Assembly: GCA_934359185.1 (NCBI GenBank)
Contig: CAKRLE010000012.1
Span: forward strand, 13,673 to 77,672
Reading direction: 5' to 3'
Source of the DNA: an uncultured Lachnospira sp.
GTDB taxonomy: Bacteria; Bacillota; Clostridia; Lachnospirales; Lachnospiraceae
DNA: 64,000 bases
Shown: positions 34,548 to 43,455 of the stretch, in pieces
Numbering within the stretch: position 1 is the first letter of the stretch
Layout of the letters: every line of letters starts with the position of its first letter
The notes under the pieces: model-generated
Told to the model about the DNA's origin: nothing
The model's input: only the letters and a program-made list of their open reading frames with translations
The model's database searches: none
Program-made: the position numbers and the translations under genes

Positions 34548-36692
34548 ATGGCTTCAAAATTTGATGCTGAATTTGAAAATAGAAGAAAATTATTAACTGA
34601 TCTAATAACTCATAATGAGCTGTATGTTCCTATGAAGACTAAGGAGCTGGCTATTCTTTTACAGATTCCTAAAGATAGAAGACATGAACTGCAGGAAGTG
34701 CTTGACAGTCTTGTGGCTGATGGAACTATAGGGGTGTCAAAGAAAGGGAAATATGGCAAACCGGAGAATACTGCATTAGTAGGTGTATTTGAGACAACTA
34801 AGCGTGGGTTTGGATTTGTTACTGTTGAGGGAAGAGATGATGACATTTTTGTGAAAGAATCAGATACCAACGGTGCATTTCACATGGATAAAGTTAAAGT
34901 TGTTGTTACTAAACAAAAAAATGGGGATAGAAGATGTGAAGGAAAGATTGTTGCTGTCCTTGAACATCAGATAACAGATATTGTTGGAACGTATCAGGAA
35001 AGCCGCAATTATGGATTTGTAATTCCAGATAATGGCAAGATAGGATATGATATATTTATACCTAAGGAAAAATCTCTTGGCGCTGTGGAAGGACACAAAG
35101 TAGTATGCCATATATCAAATTATGGCAATGGCAAAAAAAATCCTGAAGGATGCATTACAGAGATAATAGGTCATGTGAATGACCCTGGAACAGATATTTT
35201 ATCAATTGTTAAAGCATATGATATTCCAATGGAATTTTCAGACGAGGTTATGAAATATCTCGATAAGATTCCAGACCATGTTGATTCCAAAGATTATGCG
35301 GGAAGGGTTGACTGCCGGGACTGGCAGATGGTAACTATTGATGGAGAGGATGCAAAGGACCTTGATGATGCGATAACTTTGACTGAGAGTGATGGAATAT
35401 ATCATCTTGGAGTCCATATAGCAGATGTAAGCCACTATGTTAAGGAAAACAGTCCTTTGGATAAGTCTGCATATGAGAGAGGTACAAGTGTGTACCTTGT
35501 TGACAGGGTAATTCCTATGCTTCCACATAAGCTTTCTAATGGCATATGTTCTCTGAATCAGGGCGTTGACAGACTTGCACTTAGCTGTCTTATGGATATT
35601 GATGAGAAGGGCAATGTCATATCATCTAAAATATGTGAAACAGTTGTCAATGTTGACAGACGTATGACGTATACTAATGTTAAAAAGATTCTTGATGGTG
35701 ATGAGGCGTTAGTTGAGGAATACAGCGATTTTGTTGCTTTTTTTAAGAGAATGGAAAAGCTTGCGTTGATTCTTAGAAGTAAGCGCTATAAGAGAGGCTC
35801 TATAGATTTTGATTTTCCAGAGACTAAGATTACTCTTGATGATAAAGGCTATCCTATAGATATCAGACCGTATGAACGAAATACAGCGACAAGGATAATA
35901 GAGGATTTTATGCTTATTGCTAATGAAACTGTGGCAACAGAGTATTTCTGGCAGGAACTTCCGTTTTTATATAGAAGCCATGAGAATCCTGATCCTGAGA
36001 AAATGCAGAAATTAGGTGCATTTATTAATAATTTCGGTTATTCTATAAGAGTAGGAGAGAATATGCATCCTAAGGAAATCCAGAAGCTTCTGTCTAAGAT
36101 AGAAGGCAGTGATGAGGAAAATCTTATAGCAAGACTTACGCTGCGTTCAATGAAGAGAGCCAGCTATACAACTGACTGCATAGGACATTTTGGACTGGCG
36201 GCCAAGTATTACTGCCATTTCACATCACCTATAAGAAGATATCCGGATTTGTTCATCCATAGAATAATTAAAGAGAATATTCATGGAGGACTTTCGGATA
36301 AAAGGATTGCACATTATAATAAGATACTTCCAGAGACGGCAAAACATACAAGCACTACAGAGCGCAGGGCTGATGATGCTGAGAGAGACACAGATAAGCT
36401 CAAAATGGTTGAATATATGGAGAAACATATCGGTGAGATATATGAAGGCGTTATATCAAGCATAACAAGCTGGGGCATATATGTTGAGCTTCCTGATACA
36501 ATTGAGGGAATGATACGTGTATCCGAGATGAATGATGGGTATTATGTATATGACGAAAATCACTATGAGATGGTTAATGAAAGAACAGGCAAAACTTATA
36601 AGCTTGGACAGAAGTTAAAGATTGTTGTTTCAGGTACCGATAGAATATTAAGAACTATTGATTTTAAGATTGCAGATGATAATAATGAATAA
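34548..36692 (+). CDS. rnr: ribonuclease R
   Basis: 3'-5' exoribonuclease that degrades structured RNA and takes part in tmRNA-linked mRNA decay, 714 aa. Order: N-terminal winged helix, cold-shock/OB domains (RGFGFVTVEGRDDDIFV about 88-104; NYGFVIPDN about 150), RNB catalytic domain with GEDAKDLDDAI near 267 (metal-binding aspartates) and HFTSPIRRYPDL, and an S1 domain near the C-terminus (GVISSITSWGIYVELP). Start ATG follows GGAGGAA. smpB follows after 32 bp, matching the functional link to trans-translation. Confidence 0.95.
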   Translation: MASKFDAEFENRRKLLTDLITHNELYVPMKTKELAILLQIPKDRRHELQEVLDSLVADGTIGVSKKGKYGKPENTALVGVFETTKRGFGFVTVEGRDDDIFVKESDTNGAFHMDKVKVVVTKQKNGDRRCEGKIVAVLEHQITDIVGTYQESRNYGFVIPDNGKIGYDIFIPKEKSLGAVEGHKVVCHISNYGNGKKNPEGCITEIIGHVNDPGTDILSIVKAYDIPMEFSDEVMKYLDKIPDHVDSKDYAGRVDCRDWQMVTIDGEDAKDLDDAITLTESDGIYHLGVHIADVSHYVKENSPLDKSAYERGTSVYLVDRVIPMLPHKLSNGICSLNQGVDRLALSCLMDIDEKGNVISSKICETVVNVDRRMTYTNVKKILDGDEALVEEYSDFVAFFKRMEKLALILRSKRYKRGSIDFDFPETKITLDDKGYPIDIRPYERNTATRIIEDFMLIANETVATEYFWQELPFLYRSHENPDPEKMQKLGAFINNFGYSIRVGENMHPKEIQKLLSKIEGSDEENLIARLTLRSMKRASYTTDCIGHFGLAAKYYCHFTSPIRRYPDLFIHRIIKENIHGGLSDKRIAHYNKILPETAKHTSTTERRADDAERDTDKLKMVEYMEKHIGEIYEGVISSITSWGIYVELPDTIEGMIRVSEMNDGYYVYDENHYEMVNERTGKTYKLGQKLKIVVSGTDRILRTIDFKIADDNNE

Positions 36693-36724
36693 TTCTGCAT
36701 ATATATCTAAAAGAGAGGTTTGAT

Positions 36725-37198
36725 ATGGCTAAGGATAATAATAGCAGTAAGCTTATAGCTAATAATAAGAAAGCTTATTTTGATTATTTCATTGAAGATA
36801 AGTATGAAGCTGGACTTGTGCTATGTGGAACAGAAGTTAAGTCCATGAGACTTGGTAAATGTTCTATTAAAGAAGCATATGTCCAGATTATCAATGGTGA
36901 GGTATTCATAATTGGTATGAATATAACACCATATGAGAAGGGGAATATATTTAACAAAGATCCATTAAGACCTAAGAAGTTACTTCTTCATAAAAATGAG
37001 ATTAACAAATTATCTGCTGGAATTGCACAGCAGGGTTATGCGATTGTACCATTGCAGGTATATCTTAAGAATGGTAAGATGAAGATTGAGATAGGTCTTG
37101 CCAAGGGTAAGAAAAATTATGACAAGAGAGAGTCTATTGCAAAGAAAGACCAGCTAAGAGAGGCACAGAAAGATTTCAAAATTAGGAATTTTGGCTGA
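36725..37198 (+). CDS. smpB: SsrA-binding protein SmpB
   Basis: Binds tmRNA and carries it into stalled ribosomes, mimicking the missing anticodon stem; 157 aa. Typical motifs: KKAYFDYFIEDKYEAGLVL near the start, GTEVKSMR, LLLHKNEI, and a basic tail with AKGKKNYDKRE. ATG after GAGAGG. The tmRNA gene itself starts 49 bp downstream, with its own promoter in the gap. Confidence 0.97.
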   Translation: MAKDNNSSKLIANNKKAYFDYFIEDKYEAGLVLCGTEVKSMRLGKCSIKEAYVQIINGEVFIIGMNITPYEKGNIFNKDPLRPKKLLLHKNEINKLSAGIAQQGYAIVPLQVYLKNGKMKIEIGLAKGKKNYDKRESIAKKDQLREAQKDFKIRNFG

Positions 37199-37207
37199 TT
37201 AAACTGG

Positions 37208-37236
37208 TTGACTTTGCCTATCTTTAATGATAGTAT
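37208..37236 (+). promoter_or_regulatory. promoter of ssrA
   Basis: TTGACT (37208-37213) with TAGTAT (37231-37236) 17 nt on; an overlapping TATACT at 37234-37239 is spaced 20 nt. Transcription would start close to the mature 5' end at 37247. Confidence 0.6.
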
Positions 37237-37246
37237 ACTTACACAC

Positions 37247-37583
37247 GGGCTTGTAAAGGTTTCGACTGGGGTTTAGAAGCTGGTGAAGCTATCCGCATGC
37301 GATGCGTTAAATGGCAAACTTAAATATAAACGCTAACGAAAATTTAGCTTACGCTGCCTAGTGACAGCAGTCTGACCTAGAGCACTCACACTTTAGGATC
37401 CAGGCTTCGAATATGTGAGAAACGACTTGACTTAAGCTTTGCGGTCATGGGCGTATCATGAAGCTACTAAAGGTATCAGGATGTTAGTTTCCGGTTGCTG
37501 GAGGGAATGTCAAATAACTGACTATGATAGTAGAAGAACAGGGGAAGAGCTTTAGGACGTGGGTTCGACTCCCACCAGGTCCA
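37247..37583 (+). ncRNA. ssrA: transfer-messenger RNA (tmRNA)
   Basis: Rescues stalled ribosomes and adds a degradation tag. The 5' end GGGCTTG pairs with CAGGTCC at the 3' end to make the acceptor stem; AAAGGTTTCGACTGGGG follows the 5' end, and the T arm GTGGGTTCGACTCCCAC precedes the 3' end. The tag frame starts at GCA 37314 and stops at TAG 37359-37361: ANLNINANENLAYAA, ending in the protease-recognised AYAA. Pseudoknot sequence lies between the tag and the T arm. CCA is not encoded. This and its promoter and terminator explain the whole 455-bp gap between smpB and cdaR. Confidence 0.96.
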
Positions 37584-37592
37584 CTTATTATG

Positions 37593-37626
37593 AAAGGTTT
37601 ACATGACATATTCATGTAGACCTTTT
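37593..37626 (+). terminator. intrinsic terminator of ssrA
   Basis: 14-bp stem with one U-G pair (37593-37606 with 37612-37625), 5-nt loop, T-rich tail running into the cdaR leader. Confidence 0.85.
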
Positions 37627-37653
37627 CTTTGTTTGAGAGGAGGCTGTAAGGCT

Positions 37654-38793
37654 ATGGCAATGCATATATCCAAGATGTCAGCAAAAAACATTGTAGATGA
37701 GATATCTAAGCTTGTAAAACAGAATGTTAATCTTATGAATGAAAGAGGGATAATAATTGCAAGCTGCGATAAGGAACGAATCGGACAGTTTCATGAAGGA
37801 GCATATAAGATAATAACAGAAAAACTGGAAGAGTATTATATAAGCGATGAAGTTGCGACAGATACTGCAAGGACAGGTCTTAATCTTCCTCTTGAGCTGG
37901 ATGGCGAGATAGTAGGAGTTGTAGGAATTACAGGCTCATATGATGAGGTTATCAATCAGGGAAGACTTTTGAAGAAGATGACAGAGATACTTTTGCAGGA
38001 GAGAAGAAATACATACAATCAGTTGATGGATAAGCGGATAAAAAATGCACTTATGGAGGAATGGCTTATAAGATCTGGATACGTCAATTACAAGGAACTT
38101 GAGGAGCGTGGTAATGCTATTAATATAGATATTAACCGCCCCAGAAGAATTATAATTGCAAGTGTTGAAGAGCTTGATTCTTATAAGGAGACACATGAAG
38201 GACAGTCAAAGATACAGAAGATGGAGAACTGCATAGATATTTTCCTGAAAAAGTATGAAGGAGCTATACATTTTAGAAATGCTTTAAGACAGGTTGTCCT
38301 GGTTGACAGGATGCCAACACAGCAGTTAGAAAAGATAGCAGAACAGATGGCTGATTATGTATATGAAAAAGAGAAGATGAGACTTAATATAGGGATAGAT
38401 GGGGCAGATACTAATATGCATGAGGCTTATCTTCAGGCTCACAGGGCATGGAGAACAGCATCTGATGAAAATTATCCTATTGTGTGTTATGAAAATTTAA
38501 GCCTTGAATTATTACTTAACTGCGTGTCTGTTGACATTAAAGAAGAATATATTGATAAAGTGTTTAAAGGATGTTCGGAGGAAGAGATAAAAGAATATAT
38601 TGCCATGCTTAATATATATTTTAAGGCAGAAGGCTCTATACAGAAGACGGCAGACATGATGTATGTCCATAAAAATACAATTCAGTACAGGCTTACAAGA
38701 TTAAAAGAAATAACGGGTTATGACGTAAGAAAGCCAAGCGAGAGTTCTGCACTTTACATAGCGATGAGAGTTGCATATGATTTAGATAATTGA
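37654..38793 (+). CDS. CdaR-type sugar-diacid regulator
   Basis: Transcription factor of 379 aa. N-terminal diacid recognition domain (about 1-135, SAKNIVDEISKLVKQNVNLMNERGIIIAS, and LPLELDGEIVGVVGITG), a middle GGDEF-like CdaR segment, and a C-terminal PucR-type helix-turn-helix (KTADMMYVHKNTIQYRLTRLKEITG, about 340-365). E. coli CdaR activates glucarate, galactarate and glycerate genes. The genes that follow (GntP permease, tartronate semialdehyde reductase, glycerate kinase) fit that role. ATG at 37654 with AGGAGG ten bases upstream; upstream frame overlaps the ssrA terminator and is rejected. No promoter of its own is obvious. Confidence 0.85.
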   Translation: MAMHISKMSAKNIVDEISKLVKQNVNLMNERGIIIASCDKERIGQFHEGAYKIITEKLEEYYISDEVATDTARTGLNLPLELDGEIVGVVGITGSYDEVINQGRLLKKMTEILLQERRNTYNQLMDKRIKNALMEEWLIRSGYVNYKELEERGNAINIDINRPRRIIIASVEELDSYKETHEGQSKIQKMENCIDIFLKKYEGAIHFRNALRQVVLVDRMPTQQLEKIAEQMADYVYEKEKMRLNIGIDGADTNMHEAYLQAHRAWRTASDENYPIVCYENLSLELLLNCVSVDIKEEYIDKVFKGCSEEEIKEYIAMLNIYFKAEGSIQKTADMMYVHKNTIQYRLTRLKEITGYDVRKPSESSALYIAMRVAYDLDN

Positions 38794-38885
38794 GCGTGAA
38801 TATGTGATGTTTGTTAAAAATGCCTAAAACTCAAGAGGTTGCATTTGGATAAAATTAATAAAAATTCTCATTGATTTAATTAAAA

Positions 38886-38901
38886 TTGTTATACATAACA
38901 A
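38886..38901. promoter_or_regulatory. inverted repeat upstream of gntP, candidate operator
   Basis: TTGTTAT and ATAACAA (7+7 bp) separated by two bases, about 50 bp before the -10 of the gntP promoter: the usual place for an activator site. CdaR, encoded next door, is the obvious candidate; this is inference. Confidence 0.45.
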
Positions 38902-38932
38902 GAAATTAAAAATAAATATGGTTTACGTAACA

Positions 38933-38961
38933 TATACAATTATAGATGCTGATGTTATAAT
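38933..38961 (+). promoter_or_regulatory. promoter of the gntP operon
   Basis: TATAAT at 38956-38961 with an extended TG, and a weak -35 TATACA at 38933-38938 (17 nt spacing). A weak -35 suits an activated promoter. Confidence 0.5.
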
Positions 38962-38974
38962 TGCACCATAAAAA

Positions 38975-38990
38975 GTACAAGAAATTGTAC
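38975..38990. promoter_or_regulatory. second inverted repeat in the gntP leader
   Basis: GTACAA and TTGTAC (6+6 bp) flank GAAA just after the expected transcription start. It could be an operator or a small RNA hairpin ahead of the gntP start. Confidence 0.4.
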
Positions 38991-39025
38991 GAAACGTAAA
39001 ATACAAAAAGAAAGAGGTGTTTATT

Positions 39026-40417
39026 ATGTCAGGTTTACCATTGATAATTGTATTTGTACTCGCAATCATTGTTATGATTGTAGCGATTTCCAAATTCAAA
39101 GTCCATCCTTTCCTGGCGATCATGGGTGTATCTCTTATTCTTGCAATTCTTGCAGGTATTCCATTTGTTGATATGAAGGGTGCAGATGGAAAAACTATTT
39201 CAGGTATACCAACAGTAATTGGTTCAGGTTTCTCAGGAACATTCAGTTCAATCGGTATTGTAATCATTCTGGGAGCTTTAATTGGCTCTGTACTTGAAAA
39301 GACAGGTGCAGCTTTAAAGCTTGCTGACATGGTTATTAAACTTGTTGGAAAGAAACGTCCAGAATTAGCAATTGAACTTATGGGCTGGGTCGTTTCAATC
39401 CCAGTATTCTGTGATAGTGGTTTTGTTATTCTTAATCCTATCAGAAAAGCGCTTGTTAAAAGAACTGCAGTTTCGAGCGTTGCAATGACAGTTGCATTGT
39501 CAGCAGGTCTTTATATTTCGCATGTATTTATTCCACCTACACCAGGTCCTATAGCAGCAGCTAATACACTTGGTGTTGGAGATAATCTGTTACTTGTAAT
39601 GGGATTAGGTGCTGTCTGCTCAATTTTTCCATTGATAGCAGGACTTATCTATGCTAAATATATTGGAAAGAGAGTAAAGAGTGCAGATGAGGTTACAGAT
39701 AATGGCGAAGTAACTAAGACATACGAGGAACTTGTAGCGGAATATGGTAAGCTTCCTAACGGATTCAACGCTTTAGCTCCAATTCTTGTTCCAATTATTC
39801 TTATGGCACTTGGTTCAATTTCATCTATGGCAGGTTGGACAGGAGTACTTGATATAGCTTGTGAATTTCTTGGAAAGCCAATCATTGCTTTGACAGTAGG
39901 TACTTTATTTGCTGCGTTACAGCTTGGCCTTGCTGGCAAGGTGAAAGATTTCTATGATATTACTAATGAAACATTAAAAACAGTTGGTCCTATTCTTTTT
40001 GTAACAGCTGCAGGTGGTGTCCTTGGTAAGGTTATATCATCTAGCTCAATGGTAAGTTATATCACAGGACATGCTGAAGTATTATCAGCAGTGGGCATAT
40101 TCTTCCCATTCATCTTAGCTGCTATATTAAAGTCAGCACAGGGTTCTTCAACAGTTGCTATCACAACAACAGCAGGTATTGTTGCTCCACTCCTTGGTGC
40201 TTTAGGATTAGCTTCACCGGTAAGAACAGTCCTTTGCGTAATGGCAATCGGCGCTGGTGCCATGACAGTTTCACATGCTAATGATTCTTACTTCTGGGTT
40301 GTTACTAACTTTGGTGAGATGCAGCCTGAACAGGGATATAAAACTCAGACAGTATGTACATTGATAATGGGTATTGCTTCAATGGTAGAGATATTCATTC
40401 TTTCATTGATATTTTAA
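39026..40417 (+). CDS. GntP family acid-sugar permease
   Basis: Membrane symporter of 463 aa with about 12 helices. The motif region MGWVVSIPVFCDSGFVILNPIRKAL (two pieces: VVSIPVFCDSGFV and LNPIRKAL) and PPTPGPIAAANTLG are typical of GntP permeases, which carry gluconate, glycerate or related acids with protons. Downstream genes handle tartronate semialdehyde and glycerate, so glycerate or a hexarate is the likely substrate; this is inference. ATG at 39026 after GAGGTG. It lies after a 232-bp gap with a promoter and two inverted repeats. Confidence 0.88.
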   Translation: MSGLPLIIVFVLAIIVMIVAISKFKVHPFLAIMGVSLILAILAGIPFVDMKGADGKTISGIPTVIGSGFSGTFSSIGIVIILGALIGSVLEKTGAALKLADMVIKLVGKKRPELAIELMGWVVSIPVFCDSGFVILNPIRKALVKRTAVSSVAMTVALSAGLYISHVFIPPTPGPIAAANTLGVGDNLLLVMGLGAVCSIFPLIAGLIYAKYIGKRVKSADEVTDNGEVTKTYEELVAEYGKLPNGFNALAPILVPIILMALGSISSMAGWTGVLDIACEFLGKPIIALTVGTLFAALQLGLAGKVKDFYDITNETLKTVGPILFVTAAGGVLGKVISSSSMVSYITGHAEVLSAVGIFFPFILAAILKSAQGSSTVAITTTAGIVAPLLGALGLASPVRTVLCVMAIGAGAMTVSHANDSYFWVVTNFGEMQPEQGYKTQTVCTLIMGIASMVEIFILSLIF

Positions 40418-40526
40418 ATAATAACCATTTTGAGGCAGGATATAGTTTCCTGCCTTTTTTTGACCAGACGTCTTGTATTATAAATATAAGAAGAAAATGG
40501 ATTTAAAAATGGAAGGAAGGTTATAT

Positions 40527-41408
40527 ATGAAGATAGGATTTATAGGACTTGGAATAATGGGAAAGCCTATGGCCAAGAATTTGTGTAAGGCAGGATATTC
40601 GCTTATAGTTAATGACCATCATGAGGAAAATATAATGGAGCTTATTGATACAGGTGCCGAACGCGGAACATTAAAGCAGATAGGCGAAAGCTGTGATGTA
40701 GTCATTACGATGCTTCCAAACAGTCCACAGGTCAGAGAAGTAATGCTTGGGGCTGATGGTGTTGCTTCATATATGCGTGAAGGTGCGTGTTTTATAGACA
40801 TGAGTTCAATTAATCCTGTTGATAGCAGATACATCGGAAAAGTATTAAAAGAAAAGAATATATATATGCTTGATGCTCCTGTATCAGGTGGGGAGCCTAA
40901 GGCTATTGATGGAACAGTTGCGTTTATGGTTGGAGGCGATGAGCAGGTATTTGACAAATATAAAGAATTATTATTTAAAATGGGTTCTAGTGTTACAAGA
41001 TGCGGAGAATTAGGTGCTGGTAATACAACAAAGCTTGCAAACCAGATAATTGTAGCGTGTAATATTGAAGCGTTAGCGGAGGCTCTGACACTGGCAAAAA
41101 AAGCAGGTGTTGATCCAGCGTGTGTGTATGAGGCTGTTAAAGGCGGTCTTGCAGGTTCTACAGTTATGAATGCAAAAGCTCCGATGATGATAGAAGGCAA
41201 TGTAAAACCAGGATTTAGAATAGATCTTCATATCAAAGACCTTAATAATGCATTAGATTGTGCACATAGTGTAGGCGCTCCGGTTCCTATGACAGCGCAG
41301 GTACAGGAAGTTATGCAGTATCTTCATAACAATGGAGATGGAAGCAGTGACCACAGTGCAATTGCTCATTATTATGAAAAACTTGCAGGTATTAAGATAG
41401 GTGAGTGA
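40527..41408 (+). CDS. garR: tartronate semialdehyde reductase (2-hydroxy-3-oxopropionate reductase)
   Basis: NAD(P)-dependent beta-hydroxyacid dehydrogenase of 293 aa; in this pathway it reduces tartronate semialdehyde to D-glycerate. The Rossmann start is GFIGLGIMGKPMAKNL; S120-G-G in DAPVSGGEPKA binds substrate; catalytic K169 lies in GAGNTTKLANQ; HIKDLNNAL is conserved. The family also has 3-hydroxyisobutyrate dehydrogenases, but the glycerate kinase next door favours GarR. The ATG at 40527 (GGAAGG upstream) is preferred over earlier in-frame starts. It follows gntP by about 110 bp without a clear terminator. Confidence 0.85.
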   Translation: MKIGFIGLGIMGKPMAKNLCKAGYSLIVNDHHEENIMELIDTGAERGTLKQIGESCDVVITMLPNSPQVREVMLGADGVASYMREGACFIDMSSINPVDSRYIGKVLKEKNIYMLDAPVSGGEPKAIDGTVAFMVGGDEQVFDKYKELLFKMGSSVTRCGELGAGNTTKLANQIIVACNIEALAEALTLAKKAGVDPACVYEAVKGGLAGSTVMNAKAPMMIEGNVKPGFRIDLHIKDLNNALDCAHSVGAPVPMTAQVQEVMQYLHNNGDGSSDHSAIAHYYEKLAGIKIGE

Positions 41409-41417
41409 GGTGATTAT

Positions 41418-42650
41418 ATGAACGATGAATTAAGAAAGATATCAGATAATATAATTAATGCGGCAATTAATGCGGTTTTGCCGGATGAAGCAGTCAGGCG
41501 TGCTTTAAGTGGAAAAGAATTTTCAGGGAAAGTTATTCTTGTGGCAGCTGGAAAAGCAGCATGGCAGATGGCGAAAGCAGCAGAGGATTATCTGGGCGAT
41601 AAGATTGATAAAGGTGTTGTTGTAACTAAATATGACCATGTCAGAGGTAGCATTAACAGATGCGTATGTATAGAGGCTGGACATCCTGTTCCTGATGAGA
41701 ATTCATTTAGGGGAACCCAGGAAGCTATTGAAGCAGTTTCTAATCTTAGTGCTAATGATACAGTGTTATTCCTTATATCTGGCGGCGGTAGTGCTTTATT
41801 TGAAAAACCGCTTATTTCTGGAGAAGAACTTCAGGATATAACTAACCAGCTTCTTGCATGTGGAGCAGATATTGTTGAGATAAATACTGTCAGAAAGAGA
41901 CTTTCTGCTGTTAAAGGTGGTAAATTTGCTAAAATATGTGAACCAGCCCAGGTGTATGCAATTGTGCTTTCAGATATACTGGGGGATCCGCTTGATATGA
42001 TAGCGTCTGGTCCGGCTTGTCCAGATTCATCAACATGTGAAGATGCTGCCAGAATAATAGCAAAATATGGTATCAGGCTATCAGAAAAAGCAAAAGAGCT
42101 TATGAGTATCGAAACACCAAAGCAGCTTGATAATGTTACAACACAGATTAACGGCAGTGTAAAACAGTTATGCAGTGCAGTAGAAAAAGAGTGTATTAAG
42201 TATGGATATGAGCCAGTTATGCTGACAGACCAGCTTTGCTGCCAGGCTAAAGAGGCAGGAAGTTTTCTGGCATCAATTGCAAAGACACATATCAACCTTG
42301 GCAAAAAGATAGCATTTATTGCTGGTGGTGAGACAGTTGTTAATCTTACAGGTCATGGAAAAGGTGGAAGAAATCAGGAGATTGCACTTGCGGCAAGTTC
42401 AGCGATATCTGGCCTTGATAATGTGGCAGTATTCAGTGTTGGAAGTGATGGTACAGATGGTCCTACAGATGCAGCGGGAGGTTATGTTGACTCTGATACA
42501 CATATGGAATTGAAGAAGCTTGGAATTGATGAGTATGAAGTGTTAAAAGAAAACGATGCATATCATGCATTAGAGAAAGTTGGCGGCCTTATTAAGACAG
42601 GACCGACAGGCACTAATGTTAATGATGTAGCAGTTGTATTAATAGGTTAG
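41418..42650 (+). CDS. glycerate 2-kinase (MOFRL family)
   Basis: Phosphorylates D-glycerate to 2-phosphoglycerate, 410 aa. N-terminal DUF4147 domain (VAAGKAAWQMAKAAEDYL, ISGGGSALFEKP, TVRKRLSAVKGGKFA) and a C-terminal MOFRL domain (GGETVVNLTGHGKGGRNQEIAL, GSDGTDGPTDAAGGYVD). The product enters glycolysis at the step made by the gpmI enzyme encoded about 9 kb upstream. It begins 9 bp after garR with GAGGTG at the junction, so the two are co-translated. The operon ends at the terminator that follows. Hexarate dehydratase and aldolase genes are not in the window. Confidence 0.9.
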   Translation: MNDELRKISDNIINAAINAVLPDEAVRRALSGKEFSGKVILVAAGKAAWQMAKAAEDYLGDKIDKGVVVTKYDHVRGSINRCVCIEAGHPVPDENSFRGTQEAIEAVSNLSANDTVLFLISGGGSALFEKPLISGEELQDITNQLLACGADIVEINTVRKRLSAVKGGKFAKICEPAQVYAIVLSDILGDPLDMIASGPACPDSSTCEDAARIIAKYGIRLSEKAKELMSIETPKQLDNVTTQINGSVKQLCSAVEKECIKYGYEPVMLTDQLCCQAKEAGSFLASIAKTHINLGKKIAFIAGGETVVNLTGHGKGGRNQEIALAASSAISGLDNVAVFSVGSDGTDGPTDAAGGYVDSDTHMELKKLGIDEYEVLKENDAYHALEKVGGLIKTGPTGTNVNDVAVVLIG

Positions 42651-42667
42651 TTTTCATACCCCTATAT

Positions 42668-42714
42668 GCCGATATATATTTTGTACTTGTGTGCAAATAT
42701 ATATCGGCTTTTTT
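42668..42714 (+). terminator. intrinsic terminator of the gntP operon
   Basis: Perfect 14-bp stem (42668-42681 with 42695-42708) with a 13-nt loop and a run of six T. Confidence 0.9.
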
Positions 42715-42716
42715 AT

Positions 42717-42745
42717 TTGTATGTGTATTTGTATTGTGTTAGAAT
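42717..42745 (+). promoter_or_regulatory. promoter of the coiled-coil membrane protein gene
   Basis: TTGTAT (42717-42722), 17 nt, TAGAAT (42740-42745) with an extended TG. Confidence 0.5.
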
Positions 42746-42791
42746 TGATATATTAGATTTACAGAATTAATTTTTAATGAGGTATATGTGT

Positions 42792-43376
42792 ATGATGCAG
42801 AAAAAACATAATAATAATGAAAAAGATTTTACGGTGGCAGGATATACATTTACAACTAAAGAAGCTGCTGATGAGGCGAAAAATGAAATGAATGCGATAC
42901 GTTATGTTTCGTCTAAGACAGACAGAAAAGACCCCAAACAGATATATATACTATATAATACAATGCTTGATAAAGAGCTGTTTAAGACACCTGTAGGACT
43001 TGATTATCTTAAAGATTTGCAACAGTATCTGTATAATAATAAAGATATTCCTAATGATAAAATCAGACCGATTCCAATTAATTCAGAATTGCAGTCCATG
43101 CTTGCTGATAAAAGAGAGATGACAAAGACACGAGGGAAAATTATAGAACTGACAAAGCAGAGAGACATGTATAAAGACAGATTCATAAGAATGGTTATAA
43201 TCAATATTGCGCTTGTTATAGCCGTTATTGCAATGGCAGTCATTATGTCAACCTCACAGACGCCTACAATTATCAATTATGAAAATAAAATTCAGGACAA
43301 ATATGCTGGCTGGGAAGAGGAATTACAATCAAGGGAAGCTCAGATTAAACAATTGGAACAGCAATATAACAAATAA
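42792..43376 (+). CDS. membrane protein with coiled-coil tail, unknown function
   Basis: I do not recognise this 194-aa protein. The N-terminal 130 residues are polar and start with a small domain (FTVAGYTFTTKEAADEAKNEM) and a lysine-rich helix; one membrane helix follows at about 136-157 (VIINIALVIAVIAMAVIM), and the last 30 residues are a short coiled coil (WEEELQSREAQIKQLEQQY). Several ATGs cluster at the start; the one at 42792 suits GAGGT upstream best. It has its own promoter, and a separate promoter precedes the response regulator that follows, so co-function is not certain. Confidence 0.55.
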   Translation: MMQKKHNNNEKDFTVAGYTFTTKEAADEAKNEMNAIRYVSSKTDRKDPKQIYILYNTMLDKELFKTPVGLDYLKDLQQYLYNNKDIPNDKIRPIPINSELQSMLADKREMTKTRGKIIELTKQRDMYKDRFIRMVIINIALVIAVIAMAVIMSTSQTPTIINYENKIQDKYAGWEEELQSREAQIKQLEQQYNK

Positions 43377-43394
43377 TTTGTATTTCGTCACATT

Positions 43395-43423
43395 TTGAAC
43401 ATAAAGTAAGTTTATTATATAGA
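43395..43423 (+). promoter_or_regulatory. promoter of the second two-component system
   Basis: TTGAAC (43395-43400), 17 nt, TATAGA (43418-43423), 33 bp before the response regulator ATG. Confidence 0.6.
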
Positions 43424-43455
43424 AAATGTAAAATGACTTTGATTGGAGAGGTATT

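Noticed and set aside
40619-41200. 193-aa frame antisense to garR
   Set aside because: Complete overlap with a recognised dehydrogenase; no motif or start signal.
42777-42791. Earlier ATGs for the coiled-coil membrane protein
   Set aside because: They overlap the GAGGT that serves as ribosome binding site for the ATG at 42792.
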